A stretch of DNA of 64,000 nt from Terriglobales bacterium (GTDB lineage Bacteria > Acidobacteriota > Terriglobia > Bryobacterales > Bryobacteraceae). Under the pieces are notes generated by a model. It worked only from the letters and a program-made list of their open reading frames with translations, made no database searches and had not been told where the DNA came from. A program made the position numbers and the translations under genes. The DNA is taken from positions 34,237 through 98,236 of the forward strand of contig JAIXQP010000053.1 in the NCBI GenBank assembly GCA_027485675.1. Reading direction: 5' to 3'. This document shows positions 40,763 to 59,611 of the stretch, piece after piece (position 1 is the first letter of the stretch; every line of letters begins with the position of its first letter).

Positions 40763-42328
40763 CTATGGCGTCTCGCTTACCGAGCCGACGCCCATTCGAT
40801 TCAGCTCAATCTGCAGCGGCAGCCTGGGATAGACGGCCGGCTTCTGCCGGCAATACGCCACCAGCTCCTTCGCCGCCGCGCAGTGCCGCCAGGAAGGGCT
40901 TGCCGCAACCATGTCCCGCAGAAGCGAATGATGCGACCGCACAGCGCCCACCGAAGGATCGTTGTGAATCACCACCAGATCGATGCCTGCCCCATCCAGC
41001 GTTCTTTCCACCTCTTCGGCGGAGTCCACTTTTGCCTGGTATTTCGTCGAGTTCCAATCACTGCGAGCCAGGAGCTTGGTGGCGCGCACGATGGTGCTCC
41101 CGGGCCGCGCCTCGCGCAGGGCGGCCACCGCGATCCACGGACCCTCCTCCCACCCGGTTTCTGAAGAAAACAGCATCCGCGCCGGCTGTTGAATCTGCGC
41201 CGCCAGCGCTCCGTAGCCCGCCGGAGTCTGCCGGTAGAACCGGTGCGGCATAGAAAGCACAACCATCACCAGGAGCATGGGGGCCCAGCGGCTGCGTTCC
41301 GCAACGGACCGGTAGCCCGCCAGGGCCAACAGCACCAGCGGCGGCGCCAGCGCGATCCAGTGACGCGTTTCGCGAAACGCACGAATGGAATAGGAGCAGA
41401 GCGCAAAGGAGAGAACGATCGCGGCGCACGCCACCACGACGGGCTCCCGCCGCCGCCATGCGATCCACATTCCCCCGGCCGCCAGGATCGCCACCCCGCC
41501 ACCCACCATGTCCAGAACTTGCGGAAGACTCCAAGCCAGCTTCGTCGTCTTGGCCACCCCGGCCCAGCGCAGAACCTGACTCAGCGATCCCCCATACTGC
41601 CAAGCGAGCAGCAGCCCCACCAGAGCCAGCGCCACCGCCGGCCACAGCAGCAACTGCCTACGCGGAAGCCGCCGCCAGGTTCCACCCAGGGCCAACGCCA
41701 GCACCGGCGCCACGGCCAGTCCCACGCTGGTTTGCTTCACGACAAACGCCGCGAGCAGCGTTAACCACATGGCCGTCAACGTTCTCCCGTTCGGCGTCTC
41801 CTGCACCCGGGTCAAGGCCCACAAAAACAATACCGCCGCCAACAGCGAAGGCAGCTCCGCCATCACTTGCGAAACCGCCTCCTGCAGGACTGGCAGGGCG
41901 AGCATCAGCACCCCGGCCCCACCCAGTAGGAGCGGAGAAACGCGCAACCGCCTCCCCAGCGCCCAGAACAGGGTCATCACCCCGGCGCCCATCAGCACGT
42001 TCAAAGCCATGGCGGAAATCCGCCCGGGCGGAAACACCAGCCACCATAGCCCTTGGATCGCATAGTAGCCCGGCGGCCAATGCCCGATGGCCACCTTGGG
42101 ATAGTGGACGTAATAGTCCATGGCCCATGGAAGCGGCGCGGGCCAGGGATACTGCGCCAGATAGTCTCTCACCAGAAGAGAAGATACAAAGTGCGCGGCC
42201 TCATCAGCGTGCCCGTCGTACTCCGCCTGATAAGCTCCCCCGAAATACTGCAGACCCAAGATCAAGGCGACGAACAGAGCCATCGCTATCCGATAAGATC
42301 GATCGCGCAACAACTGTCTTACGCTCAC
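40763..42328 (-). CDS. Integral membrane glycosyltransferase (GT39/PMT-like)
   Basis: 521 residues with about ten to twelve membrane segments. The first periplasmic loop has EYDGHADEAAHFVSSLLVRD and VHYPKVAIGHWPPGYYAIQG, resembling the acidic motif and the WPPGY region of dolichyl/undecaprenyl-phosphate-sugar transferases. A soluble C-terminal part (from about 400) ends the protein. Donor and acceptor are unknown. It is 25 bases from the end hairpin of rpoBC on the same strand. Confidence 0.82.
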   Translation of the reverse strand: MSVRQLLRDRSYRIAMALFVALILGLQYFGGAYQAEYDGHADEAAHFVSSLLVRDYLAQYPWPAPLPWAMDYYVHYPKVAIGHWPPGYYAIQGLWWLVFPPGRISAMALNVLMGAGVMTLFWALGRRLRVSPLLLGGAGVLMLALPVLQEAVSQVMAELPSLLAAVLFLWALTRVQETPNGRTLTAMWLTLLAAFVVKQTSVGLAVAPVLALALGGTWRRLPRRQLLLWPAVALALVGLLLAWQYGGSLSQVLRWAGVAKTTKLAWSLPQVLDMVGGGVAILAAGGMWIAWRRREPVVVACAAIVLSFALCSYSIRAFRETRHWIALAPPLVLLALAGYRSVAERSRWAPMLLVMVVLSMPHRFYRQTPAGYGALAAQIQQPARMLFSSETGWEEGPWIAVAALREARPGSTIVRATKLLARSDWNSTKYQAKVDSAEEVERTLDGAGIDLVVIHNDPSVGAVRSHHSLLRDMVAASPSWRHCAAAKELVAYCRQKPAVYPRLPLQIELNRMGVGSVSETP

Positions 42329-42353
42329 TCTCTAGAGCCCCTTCGTACCCACT

Positions 42354-42391
42354 CACGACAACGGCCAGGCATTCGCCTGGCCGTTGTCGTG
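42354..42391 (-). terminator. Hairpin at the end of rpoBC
   Basis: CACGACAACGGCCAGGC (42354-42370) pairs perfectly with 42375-42391 around a four-base loop, giving a 17-bp stem. It lies 16 bases after the rpoC stop. There is no T tract on either side, so it is a strong stall or stabilising hairpin rather than a textbook intrinsic terminator. Confidence 0.7.
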
Positions 42392-42407
42392 ATCGTATTG
42401 TCCGTTG

Positions 42408-46643
<4,236 letters not shown>

Positions 46644-46660
46644 GGCTTAGTCTCCTTGAT

Positions 46661-50992
<4,332 letters not shown>

Positions 50993-51236
50993 GATTCACT
51001 CCTAAAGGGCATGCACAAGAAAGGGCAAGCGGCAAAGCGTCGGGTGCTAGGGCCGCAAGGGAAAGCAGGATGAGTCGGGAACAGACGAGTCGGTAGAGGT
51101 ATAGGCGAGCGCGTGGGGGATGCGCTTGGGGAAAGGCGAGGATGTGCTGTAGCAGTCGTGGAGACGACCGCGAAAAGAGCAGCGGAAGGAAAGATTCACA
51201 GAAAGGATGTCCCGGCCCGACTCCGGCTTGTAGACA

Positions 51237-51266
51237 AATATAACAGAGGAGTGAATGGCCCGTCAA
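51237..51266 (-). promoter_or_regulatory. rpoBC promoter
   Basis: On the minus strand TTGACG (51266-51261) and TTATAT (51243-51238) are 17 bases apart; TATATT at 18 is an alternative. The start point would be near 51230, giving a leader of about 235 bases before rpoB. The 320-base gap 50993-51312 holds no other gene that I can support; the upper 45 bases also carry a TTGACA at 51289-51294 pointing towards the BACON protein gene. Confidence 0.65.
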
Positions 51267-51312
51267 ATGCAGGGACGGGCGAGGCGGTTGACAGCTGTGC
51301 TACGCTGCCGGA

Positions 51313-54300
51313 ATGTTCCGGTGTTTGGCGCTTTGGTTGAGTGTAGTGGGTGGGGTGTGGGCGCAGGCCAGTTACACTTTGCCGTTTCGTCCGCTGGATG
51401 CTGAGTACAGTGTTCCGTTGAACCGGATCGTGATGGTCAGTTCGGCACCGAACCAACTTCATATTTACGATCCGGCGACGCAGGTCAACGTGGCGGTGAA
51501 TTTGCCTGCACCGCCGCTTGATCTGGCTTTGAGCCCAAGCGGAGCGTACGCGGCGGTGGGCCACAACGGCTCGATCAGCTACGTGAACCTGTTCAGCGGG
51601 GTCATCGAGCGGAGCTATACGGTTACGGGGCAGGCGCAGTCGCTGGTGTTGGGCGCGACGTTTCTGTACGTGGAACTGGTGGTGGAAGGCTCGCGGCAGA
51701 TTCGCTCGGTGGATCTGTTGACGGGCACGGTGATCACTTCGACTTCGCGGGGTGACTCGCTGCTGGGCGCGCGGGTGCATCCCCGCGGAGACGCCATTTA
51801 TACTTCGGGCAGCATCTTTTCTTCGAGCCGCCTGGCCAAGATGATCCTCCGGGATGGCTTACCCATCGATGGGGATGGTGGCATCGGGTTTCGCAGCCGG
51901 CCGGAGATCTGTGGAACCAACTGGGTATCGGCGGACGGGGAGAGCATCTTCAATGGATGTGGATCGGTGTTCTGGTCCTCTACCTTGCCGAGTCTGGAGT
52001 TGCAGTATCGCGGCTCATTTTCCGATCTGACGCGGATACGGAGTCTATGGGAGTTTAGCGGGCGCAATGAGTTGGCGGTGATCCCGAGCCAGGTGACGCA
52101 GAGTTCGACGCCGGGGCTGCAGGATACCGAGGTTCAGCTTTATACGAAGGGCTCGCTGCGGCTGGCCGGGCGAGTGGCGCTACCGGGCACGGTAGTGAAC
52201 AACGTCAACCATCCGACGAGAGGCCGCTGGGTGTTTGGCGACGGCGGATCGGAGCTGTATGTGATCGCGCAAGCGGACCCGGCGGCGGGGCTCGTGCAGG
52301 ATTTCACGTTGCGCGTTTTCGACCTGAACAACACGGCGGGCTGCTCGCCATCGCTGAGCGCGACGACGGTGAACGCGCCGGGCGAGGGCGCGCTGTTGAC
52401 GGTAAACGTGACCGGGGCGGCGAACTGCGTGTACCGGTTGGAGTCTCCCGTTTCGTGGCTACGGGCTGCGGGCGCCACGCTGCGAGCGGGCATAGGAGCG
52501 ATTGAGTACGTGGTGCGCCCCAACCCGGGAGCGGCGCGCACAGGAACATTGACTATTGGCGGGCAGACGCTGACGGTGAATCAGGCGGCCAAGCCCGCTC
52601 CTTTACCGAACCCCTTGCCGCTGAGTTCGCGGCTGAGGGCGGCGGACTATAGCAAGAGTCTGGATCGCCTGGTGATGGCGAGCGACGACGTGACGGAGTT
52701 GCAGATCCTGAATCCGCAGACGAACGAGGAGCGGGTGGTTCCTCTGCGGTTCAAGGGGATCTCGGTTGTAGTGGACCCGACGGGCAACACGGCCGCGGTG
52801 GGGCACGACGGATGGGTTTCGCTGGTCGATCTGGCCGCCGGTACGGTCACGCGGGAGTACGCGGTGATCACCGACGCCAACTGGATGGTTTGGGGGGGCA
52901 ACGGATTCCTCTACGTATTCTCCGGGCGTAGTGGTCAGCCCGTGCTGAACCTGCGGCTGGCGGATGGCGTCGCGACGCAGGTAGAGAACACGACTGAAGC
53001 CCGCCACGGGCGACGGCAGCCCGGCAGTCCGGTGCTGTACTTGGGTACGCAACGGTGGTCGGCGGCGAACGGCGAGTTAGCGTTGCAGTCGCAGGCGTCG
53101 AATGCGGGGGTCAACTGCCCCGATCTGTTCTGGTTCTACGAGCAGGGCGACCGGATGCTGACGACATGCAGCGAACTGCGACGCGTAACGGGCAATCCCG
53201 TGGATGATTTGAGTTCGGCGGGACTGTTGACGCCGAGTTCCCGGCTGCGGTGGGCCGAGCATAACCGACTGCGGAGCACCATGGCCGTGGTGGGCGCGGT
53301 GGGCACCTCCTTTTCCTCCACGATCGCCGATGAGGTGCGGTTGTACGGGGACGAGCAGTCCGGGCTGGCGGGGCGGCAAGCCTTCGCGACCGGGGTGCGC
53401 GGCAGGTATGTGTTCTGGAATCAGGGTGGGACCGCGGTGTACGCACTGGGGTCGCCCGAGAGTAACGCGGGGGTCCAATCAGCGGCGCAGATGATGGTGA
53501 TTGCGGCGGACGCCACGGCGCCCGGTTGCACTCCGGCGTTTCCCAGCGCCACCGCGACGGTAGGGACGACGGAGAGCACGAATACGACGGCGGTGACGGT
53601 GGGTGGAAGCTGCGCCTGGACTGCCACGTCGAATGCCTCGTGGCTCCGTGTACTGAGCGGCTCCTTTGGGCTGGGCCCGACGAGCCTGAGCTATGCGGTG
53701 GAGGCCAACCGGTTGGCGGTGGCGCGGACGGCGACGATCGTATTGAATGGCGGGGCGACGCTGACGGTGACGCAGAATGCGGCGCCCGTGGCGGTGGAAC
53801 CCGTGACAGTGACGATTCCTGCCGCTGGGGCGACGCGCAGCTTCGCGGTGACCACGGCGCTTTCAGCGACGGGGTGGACGGCGACGGCAACGGTGCCTTG
53901 GATCACCTTCCCGAGCGGGGCGGCGGGCACGGGCAACGGGACGGTGAGCTACACGGTGGCGCCGAATGCTGGCGCGGCGCGGAGCGGGTTGATTCGGGTG
54001 AACTCGGCGAACTTCTCGATTCTGCAGGAGGCCGGGTCGAACACCGGAATTCCGAACAGCACTCCGGCGTTCGTCTCCACGCGAGATCTGTTCAACAACC
54101 GCCGGGAGTTTGTGTTCCGCGACTCGAACGGGGCCAATGATCTCGGGGTGGTGAACATTCTGATCAACCGGGCGCTCGACGGCCGGGCCGCCTGCTATGT
54201 GGCTTACAATGCAGCGACCGAGCAGTTGTACCTGGTGGACGACGCGGGCACGGGATTGCTCGAACTGCCAGCGACGCCGCCCACGGCGACCGTGGAGAAC

Positions 54301-54963
54301 AGCCAATGCCGGATTGACCGAACCGGCCTGACCGCCGTGAAGAGTGTGGACCGCCTGACGCTGAGCTTGGCGATCCAAACGAAACCTTCGTTCGGCGGCC
54401 CGCTGGCGGTGTACGCCGCCGCTCGCGACCGGGCCGAGGCCAACAGCGGCTGGCAGGCAGCCACCGTCCTTCGCCCGTCCGAGGTGTTGGGAACGGTGAA
54501 CGTTGCACCTGGCGATCCGTTCGATCTCAGGTTCCCCATTGGTCAGGTGGTGACTTATCAGGTTCGTTACTCGACCACAGACCAGAGGACGGTGGGCGGG
54601 ATTACGACGATGCAGATTTTGATTAACAGCGCACTCGACGCGGCGAACGCGTGTTACATCGGCATCGACCGGGCAGCGATGCGCGCCTATCTGGTTTCCG
54701 ATGATGGCTTGCAGCTCATCGGAAGCGGGGTAGCCCTGAACGTGGGCCCGACGGCCAGTGGAACGTCAGAGAACAGCCGGTGCATTCTTCGGTCGTCGGG
54801 ATCGACGCTATTTGAAAATGGCACTTGGAACGTCACCGCATCCATCAGCCTGCAGTTTAAGAGCGGCTTCGCGGGGAATCGGTTCGTCTACGGTGGCGCC
54901 CAAGCGGCGGGTATCGGGCAGAACTCCGGCTGGTCGCTGCTGCAGGCGGTAAAGTTGGAGTAG
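51313..54963 (+). CDS. Large secreted beta-propeller/BACON protein
   Basis: 1216 residues. Signal peptide [18 protein letters not shown]. Two propeller-like repeats (about 20-335 and 435-735) carry [20 protein letters not shown] and [20 protein letters not shown] blades. BACON domains follow each: about 340-430, 735-825 and 828-910, with the SWLR and [14 protein letters not shown] pattern. The C-terminal 300 residues are two copies of a roughly 140-residue module ([16 protein letters not shown] / [21 protein letters not shown] / ENSRC, NSGWQ / NSGWS). Likely surface-exposed and carbohydrate- or protein-binding. Its stop overlaps the next gene by one base (TAGTG). Confidence 0.88.
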   Translation: MFRCLALWLSVVGGVWAQASYTLPFRPLDAEYSVPLNRIVMVSSAPNQLHIYDPATQVNVAVNLPAPPLDLALSPSGAYAAVGHNGSISYVNLFSGVIERSYTVTGQAQSLVLGATFLYVELVVEGSRQIRSVDLLTGTVITSTSRGDSLLGARVHPRGDAIYTSGSIFSSSRLAKMILRDGLPIDGDGGIGFRSRPEICGTNWVSADGESIFNGCGSVFWSSTLPSLELQYRGSFSDLTRIRSLWEFSGRNELAVIPSQVTQSSTPGLQDTEVQLYTKGSLRLAGRVALPGTVVNNVNHPTRGRWVFGDGGSELYVIAQADPAAGLVQDFTLRVFDLNNTAGCSPSLSATTVNAPGEGALLTVNVTGAANCVYRLESPVSWLRAAGATLRAGIGAIEYVVRPNPGAARTGTLTIGGQTLTVNQAAKPAPLPNPLPLSSRLRAADYSKSLDRLVMASDDVTELQILNPQTNEERVVPLRFKGISVVVDPTGNTAAVGHDGWVSLVDLAAGTVTREYAVITDANWMVWGGNGFLYVFSGRSGQPVLNLRLADGVATQVENTTEARHGRRQPGSPVLYLGTQRWSAANGELALQSQASNAGVNCPDLFWFYEQGDRMLTTCSELRRVTGNPVDDLSSAGLLTPSSRLRWAEHNRLRSTMAVVGAVGTSFSSTIADEVRLYGDEQSGLAGRQAFATGVRGRYVFWNQGGTAVYALGSPESNAGVQSAAQMMVIAADATAPGCTPAFPSATATVGTTESTNTTAVTVGGSCAWTATSNASWLRVLSGSFGLGPTSLSYAVEANRLAVARTATIVLNGGATLTVTQNAAPVAVEPVTVTIPAAGATRSFAVTTALSATGWTATATVPWITFPSGAAGTGNGTVSYTVAPNAGAARSGLIRVNSANFSILQEAGSNTGIPNSTPAFVSTRDLFNNRREFVFRDSNGANDLGVVNILINRALDGRAACYVAYNAATEQLYLVDDAGTGLLELPATPPTATVENSQCRIDRTGLTAVKSVDRLTLSLAIQTKPSFGGPLAVYAAARDRAEANSGWQAATVLRPSEVLGTVNVAPGDPFDLRFPIGQVVTYQVRYSTTDQRTVGGITTMQILINSALDAANACYIGIDRAAMRAYLVSDDGLQLIGSGVALNVGPTASGTSENSRCILRSSGSTLFENGTWNVTASISLQFKSGFAGNRFVYGGAQAAGIGQNSGWSLLQAVKLE

Positions 54964-55667
54964 TGGAAGCGGTATTTGCAGCACGGGCGGTGACCAAGTT
55001 CTATGACATGGGCGAGGTTCGGGTGCATGCGCTGCGGGGGGTGGACCTTGAACTCTACTCCGGCGAAATGATGGTCCTGCTGGGCCCTTCGGGCAGCGGG
55101 AAGTCCACCTTGCTCAACATCCTCGGGGGACTCGACCGGGCTTCGGGCGGGTCTGTCCTCTACCGGGGCTTCGACATCACCGCAGCCAACGACCGGGAAC
55201 TTACCCAATACCGGCGGCGGCACGTCGGCTTCGTGTTTCAGTTCTACAATCTGATTCCCAGCTTGACAGCCCTCGAGAATGTCGCGGCGGTCACCGAGAT
55301 CGCCGAGAATCCGATGAAGCCGGCCGAAGCATTGGAGTTGGTTGGGTTGACAGACCGGATGCACCACTTCCCTTCCCAGCTCTCGGGCGGCCAACAACAG
55401 CGGGTCGCCATCGCCCGCGCCATCGCGAAACGCCCGAGCGTTTTGCTGTGCGACGAACCCACCGGGGCGCTCGACTCGGAAACCGGTATCGTCGTGCTCG
55501 AGGCGATCGATAAGGTGAACCGGGAACTCGGCGCGGCGACCGCCGTGATCACCCACAACGCCGACATCGCCGGCATGGCCGACCGGGTGGTGCATATGAG
55601 TAACGGCGGGGTCTCCCACGTGGACCTGAACGAACACCGGCGCAGCCCGAAGGAGCTGCACTGGTAA
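54963..55667 (+). CDS. ABC transporter ATP-binding protein (MacB/LolD class)
   Basis: 234 residues from GTG 54963, overlapping the stop of the BACON gene by one base. Walker A is [16 protein letters not shown], the signature [16 protein letters not shown] and Walker [15 protein letters not shown]. The [11 protein letters not shown] block after Walker A is typical of ATPases that serve FtsX-type permeases. It ends on the first base of the permease start (one-base overlap). Confidence 0.96.
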   Translation: MEAVFAARAVTKFYDMGEVRVHALRGVDLELYSGEMMVLLGPSGSGKSTLLNILGGLDRASGGSVLYRGFDITAANDRELTQYRRRHVGFVFQFYNLIPSLTALENVAAVTEIAENPMKPAEALELVGLTDRMHHFPSQLSGGQQQRVAIARAIAKRPSVLLCDEPTGALDSETGIVVLEAIDKVNRELGAATAVITHNADIAGMADRVVHMSNGGVSHVDLNEHRRSPKELHW

Positions 55668-58018
55668 TGCTCAGCGCGCTCGACAGAAAGCTGTTTCGCG
55701 ATCTGTGGGCGGTTCGGGGCCAAGTGATCGCCATCTCTTGCGTACTGGCAGGGGGGATCGCTACCTACGTCATGGCGGCTTCGACGCTCGCATCCCTGCT
55801 CGAGACGCAGAGCCGGATGTACCGGGAGTTTCGCTTTCCCGAGCTGTTCGCGGGATTGAAGCAGGCGCCGCTCAGCGTGGCGGCGCGCATTGCGGCGGTG
55901 CCGGGGATCGCGGGAGTGGAGGCTCGCGTGGTGGCGCCGGCGAACATCGAACTGGCCGATTATGGGCAACCGATCTCGGGGCAAGTGGTGGGACTGCCGC
56001 GGGGCGAGGGCCGGTTTAACCTGCTGCACTTGCACGCAGGCAGGCTGCCGGAGCCCACGCGGGACCGGGAGGCCGTGGTGAGCGACGGATTTGCGAAGGC
56101 GCACAAGCTGCAGCCGGGCTTCCCGCTGGCGGTGACGATCAATGGCCGGAAGCAAAACCTGATGGTGGTGGGGGTGGCCTCGTCGCCGGAGTTCACCTAT
56201 CAGTTGGCGCCGGGGTCGATTGTGCCGGACTTCAAGACCTATTGCATTTTGTGGATGAACGCGGCGCCGCTGGAGGGCTCGTTCAACATGACCGGGGCGT
56301 TCAACCAGGTGGCGGCCTCGCTCGAACGGGGAGCTCGCGTGGAGGACGCGGTGCAGGCTGTGGATACGTTGCTGAAACCCTATGGCGGCCTGGGGGCGCA
56401 CGGGCGGAAGGATCAGATTTCGCACCGCTTTCTGGCCGAGGAGTTCAAGCAGTTGGGAATCCTGGCGACCATGATTCCCACCGTTTTTCTATCGGTGGCG
56501 GGGTTTCTGTTGAACGTGGTGGTGGGCCGGCTGATGGCGACGCAGCGGGGGCAGATTGCGACGCTGAAGGCGTTTGGGTACACGACGGGGGCGATTGTCT
56601 GGCACTTTCTGAAGTTCACGGCGGTGATTGTGACGGTGGGCACGCTGCTGGGAATCGCAGGCGGGGCGTGGATGGGCGCGGGGATCTCGCGGATGTACAT
56701 GGACGTGTACCGGTTTCCGTACCTGGATTACCGGATAGCGGGGAGCATCGTGGCGGTGGCGTTCGGGGTGAGTCTGGCGGCGGCGGGGGTGGGAACGTTG
56801 TTCTCCGTCTTGAAGGCCGCGGGGGAGTCGCCGGCGGTGGCGATGCAGCCGGCGAACCCGGGGCGGTACCGGCGGAGCTGGCTGGAGCTGCCGTGGTTCT
56901 CGCAGCCTTCGCGGATGATTGTGCGGAACCTCCAGCGGCGGCCGGTGAAGTCGTTGCTTTCGATTGGCGGGGTGGCGATGGCGACCTCGATGCTGATCGT
57001 TGGCGGGTTCTGGGGCGACGCGGTGGACTACATGGTGTTCGCGCAGTTACGGCGGGCGCAGTTGGACGATCTGACGGTGACGTTCTTTGCTCCCGTATCC
57101 GTGCGGGCGCTGCACTCGGTGCGGAGTCTACCGGGGGTGAACCACGTGGAGCCGCTGCGCAACGTTTCGGCGCGGTTCCGCTTCGCGCACCGGACCTACC
57201 GGACGGCGTTGCAGGGCATGGAGCCGGAGGGGGAGTTGCGGCGGCTGCTGAATACGAAGCTGCAACGGGTAGAGCTGCCGCCGGACGGGATTCTGCTGAC
57301 GGACCATCTGGCGACGATGTTAGGGGTGAAGGCCGGCGACCAACTGACGGTGGAGTTACTCGAGGGGTCGCGGGCAATACGGCAGGTGGCGGTGGCCGGG
57401 GTGGTGACGGAGTACATCGGGGTGACGGCGTATATGCGGCGGGATTCGCTGAACCGATTTCTGCGGGAGGGGGACGTGGTGACCGGAGCCTATCTGGCGG
57501 TGGATCCGCCGGCGATGGCGGAGTTGTACAACCGGCTGAAACGGATTCCGGCGGTGGCGGGAGTGGCGGCGCGGGCGCAGGCGTTGCGGAGCTTCTATGA
57601 CACGCTGGCGGCGCAGATGCTGACGTTTGCCTTTTTCAACACGCTGCTGGCATCGACGATTGCGATTGGCGTGGTGTACAACACGGTGCGGATCTCGTTG
57701 AGCGAACGGGGCCGGGAGTTGGCGAGCCTGCGCGTGCTGGGGTATACGCGGGGCGAGGTGTCTTACATTCTGCTGGGGGAGTTGACGGTGCTGGTGTTTG
57801 TGGCCATTCCGCTGGGGCTGGTGATGGGGCGCGGGATGGCGTATTTTATGGCGATGTCGGCGCAGACGGAGCTGTTCCGGGTTCCGTTCGTGGTGGAGCC
57901 TTCGACCTACGCGCTGGCGGCGCTGGTGGTGGCGCTGGCGACGGCGGGGTCAGCTTTTTTGGTGGGCCGGAAGATCAACCATTTAGACTTAGTGGAAGTG
58001 CTGAAGGCACGGGAGTAG
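55667..58018 (+). CDS. FtsX-like ABC permease
   Basis: 783 residues. An N-terminal membrane segment (VIAISCVLAGGIATYVMAA) is followed by a periplasmic domain, then two FtsX core domains each with three to four membrane segments: about 265-390 (TVFLSVAGFLLNVVVGRL, FTAVIVTVGTLLGIAGGA) and about 650-780 (FFNTLLASTIAIGVVYNT, LTVLVFVAIPLGLVMG). The duplication is typical of LolE/MacB/DevC-like permeases with long periplasmic loops. It is driven by the ATPase encoded directly before it and followed after 7 bases by an HlyD-type adaptor, so this is a mechanotransmission-type exporter. Confidence 0.93.
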   Translation: MLSALDRKLFRDLWAVRGQVIAISCVLAGGIATYVMAASTLASLLETQSRMYREFRFPELFAGLKQAPLSVAARIAAVPGIAGVEARVVAPANIELADYGQPISGQVVGLPRGEGRFNLLHLHAGRLPEPTRDREAVVSDGFAKAHKLQPGFPLAVTINGRKQNLMVVGVASSPEFTYQLAPGSIVPDFKTYCILWMNAAPLEGSFNMTGAFNQVAASLERGARVEDAVQAVDTLLKPYGGLGAHGRKDQISHRFLAEEFKQLGILATMIPTVFLSVAGFLLNVVVGRLMATQRGQIATLKAFGYTTGAIVWHFLKFTAVIVTVGTLLGIAGGAWMGAGISRMYMDVYRFPYLDYRIAGSIVAVAFGVSLAAAGVGTLFSVLKAAGESPAVAMQPANPGRYRRSWLELPWFSQPSRMIVRNLQRRPVKSLLSIGGVAMATSMLIVGGFWGDAVDYMVFAQLRRAQLDDLTVTFFAPVSVRALHSVRSLPGVNHVEPLRNVSARFRFAHRTYRTALQGMEPEGELRRLLNTKLQRVELPPDGILLTDHLATMLGVKAGDQLTVELLEGSRAIRQVAVAGVVTEYIGVTAYMRRDSLNRFLREGDVVTGAYLAVDPPAMAELYNRLKRIPAVAGVAARAQALRSFYDTLAAQMLTFAFFNTLLASTIAIGVVYNTVRISLSERGRELASLRVLGYTRGEVSYILLGELTVLVFVAIPLGLVMGRGMAYFMAMSAQTELFRVPFVVEPSTYALAALVVALATAGSAFLVGRKINHLDLVEVLKARE

Positions 58019-58025
58019 GAGCGAC

Positions 58026-59252
58026 GTGAAGCGCTGGCTTTGGGTAATCGGATTGGCGGCGGTGGCGGGGGTAGGCATCTGGTGGGGGATGCGTCCGCAA
58101 CCGGTGCCGGTGGAGACGCTGGCGTTGACGGCGAAGCCGCTGCGGGTGACGGTGGAGGAGGAGGGCAAGACGCGGCTGCGGAGCCGGTACGTGATTTCGG
58201 CGCCGGTGGCGGGGTACCTGCGGCGATTGCAACTGAAGGCGGGGGAGACGGTACGGGCCGGGGCGGTGATTGCGACGCTGGAGCCGCCGCGGCCGGCGGT
58301 GCTGGACGCACGGACGGTGGAGCAAGGCGGCGCGCGGGTGGCGGCGGCGGAGAGGGCGCTGCAAGTGGCGCAGAGCCGGGTGGCGACGCAGGGAGAGCAG
58401 GTGCGGTCGGCGAAGGCGGAGCTTGACTACTGGACGCAGCAGCGGCAGCGGGAGGAGCGGCTGCGGAAGAGCGGGGACGTGGCGGCGACGCGCCTGGAGC
58501 GGACCGTAACGGACCTGCGGCGGGCGGAGGCGGCCGTGGCGGCCGCGGAGCGGGGATTGGCGACGACGGAGGCGGAGGTGGAGGCGGCGAAGGCGGAGGT
58601 GGCGACGGCGCGGGCGGCGCTGCGGCAGACGGCACGGGCGGCGACGGGGGAGTCGATACCGGTGGTGGCGCCGGCGGGTGGGCGGGTGATCCGGGTGGTC
58701 CGGGAGAGTGAGGGGGTGGTGGGTCCGGGCGAGCCGCTGGTGGAGATTGGGGATGCGCGGGCGATTGAGGTGGTGGTGGAGGTGCTGTCGGCGGACGCGG
58801 TGCGGATCGCGCCGGGGATGCGGGTGCTGTTGGACCGGTGGGGCGGGCCGAAGGTGTTAGAGGCGCGGGTACGGCTGGTGGAGCCGGGGGGCTTCACGAA
58901 GATTTCGGCTTTGGGGGTGGAGGAGCAGCGGGTGCGCGTGGTGGCGGATTTGGTGAGCCCGGAGGGGGAGTGGGCGGCGCTGGGGGATGGGTACCGGGTG
59001 GAGGCGGCGTTTGTGTTGTGGGAGGGGGAAAAGGTGATGCAGGCGCCGGCGAACGCGGTGTTTCGGGTGGGGGATGGATGGGCGGTGTTTGTGGTGGAGG
59101 GCGGCGTGGCGCGGCGGCGGGCGGTGCAGGTCGGGCACCGGTCGGGGGTGGCGGTGGAGATCCTGGGGGGCGTCCGGGAGGGGGAGACGGTGATACTGCA
59201 TCCGGATGAGACTGTCGGAGAGGGTAAGGCGGTGACCGGAGGGAAGGCGTAG
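58026..59252 (+). CDS. HlyD/MFP-type periplasmic adaptor
   Basis: 408 residues. A signal/anchor (WVIGLAAVAGVGIWWGM) is followed by a barrel-sandwich half (ISAPVAGYLRRLQLKAGETV), a long helical hairpin rich in Ala/Arg/Glu (about 85-205), the second half (IPVVAPAGGRVIRVVRESEG) and a C-terminal beta-barrel (VRVVADLVSPEGEWAALGDG). It should bridge the ABC/FtsX permease to an outer-membrane channel; no TolC gene is in the window. The third and last gene of the exporter operon. Confidence 0.93.
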   Translation: MKRWLWVIGLAAVAGVGIWWGMRPQPVPVETLALTAKPLRVTVEEEGKTRLRSRYVISAPVAGYLRRLQLKAGETVRAGAVIATLEPPRPAVLDARTVEQGGARVAAAERALQVAQSRVATQGEQVRSAKAELDYWTQQRQREERLRKSGDVAATRLERTVTDLRRAEAAVAAAERGLATTEAEVEAAKAEVATARAALRQTARAATGESIPVVAPAGGRVIRVVRESEGVVGPGEPLVEIGDARAIEVVVEVLSADAVRIAPGMRVLLDRWGGPKVLEARVRLVEPGGFTKISALGVEEQRVRVVADLVSPEGEWAALGDGYRVEAAFVLWEGEKVMQAPANAVFRVGDGWAVFVVEGGVARRRAVQVGHRSGVAVEILGGVREGETVILHPDETVGEGKAVTGGKA

Positions 59253-59253
59253 G

Positions 59254-59541
59254 GCACTTTACGATTCGAAGCCAATGCGACGGCTCGGGTAGGGAGCGTT
59301 CGAGTAAGCGGGGTTGGACGAGAGGGTGTGGGTGGAGTGAAGGCGGAACGTGGTTGATTTCGCGTCCAGATGAGTGGTGGTCGCGGACGGGAAGCGGTGA
59401 GGCGGTTCTGCGATTCGAAGCCACCTGGGGGCGGCCAGCGGCACTTTTACGGTTCGAAGCCAAATGGCCGGCTCGGGAAGAGACACTACGGGCGAACCGG
59501 TGGGGCTTGGGGTTCACGGAGACACACTTCGGGCGAACCGG
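59254..59541. repeat. Intergenic direct repeats in a 359-bp gap
   Basis: The gap 59253-59611 holds no gene I can support. Unit A appears at 59254-59295 and 59441-59483, sharing GCACTTT, TTCGAAGCCAA and GGCTCGGG; a partial copy (CGATTCGAAGCCA) is at 59411-59423. Unit B, GACAC followed by CGGGCGAACCGG, appears at 59482-59500 and 59521-59541. Spacing is irregular, so this is not a CRISPR. They resemble a dispersed intergenic repeat family. Confidence 0.7.
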
Positions 59542-59611
59542 GTCGGTGGGCTGATTTTTCAAAGATCAGATTGCGGTTCGGAGGCGGCGGGGTTATCCGA
59601 TGGGGGCGAGG

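Noticed and set aside
59254..59541. Possible CRISPR array
   Set aside because: Repeats are few, of unequal length and spacing, and there are no cas genes.
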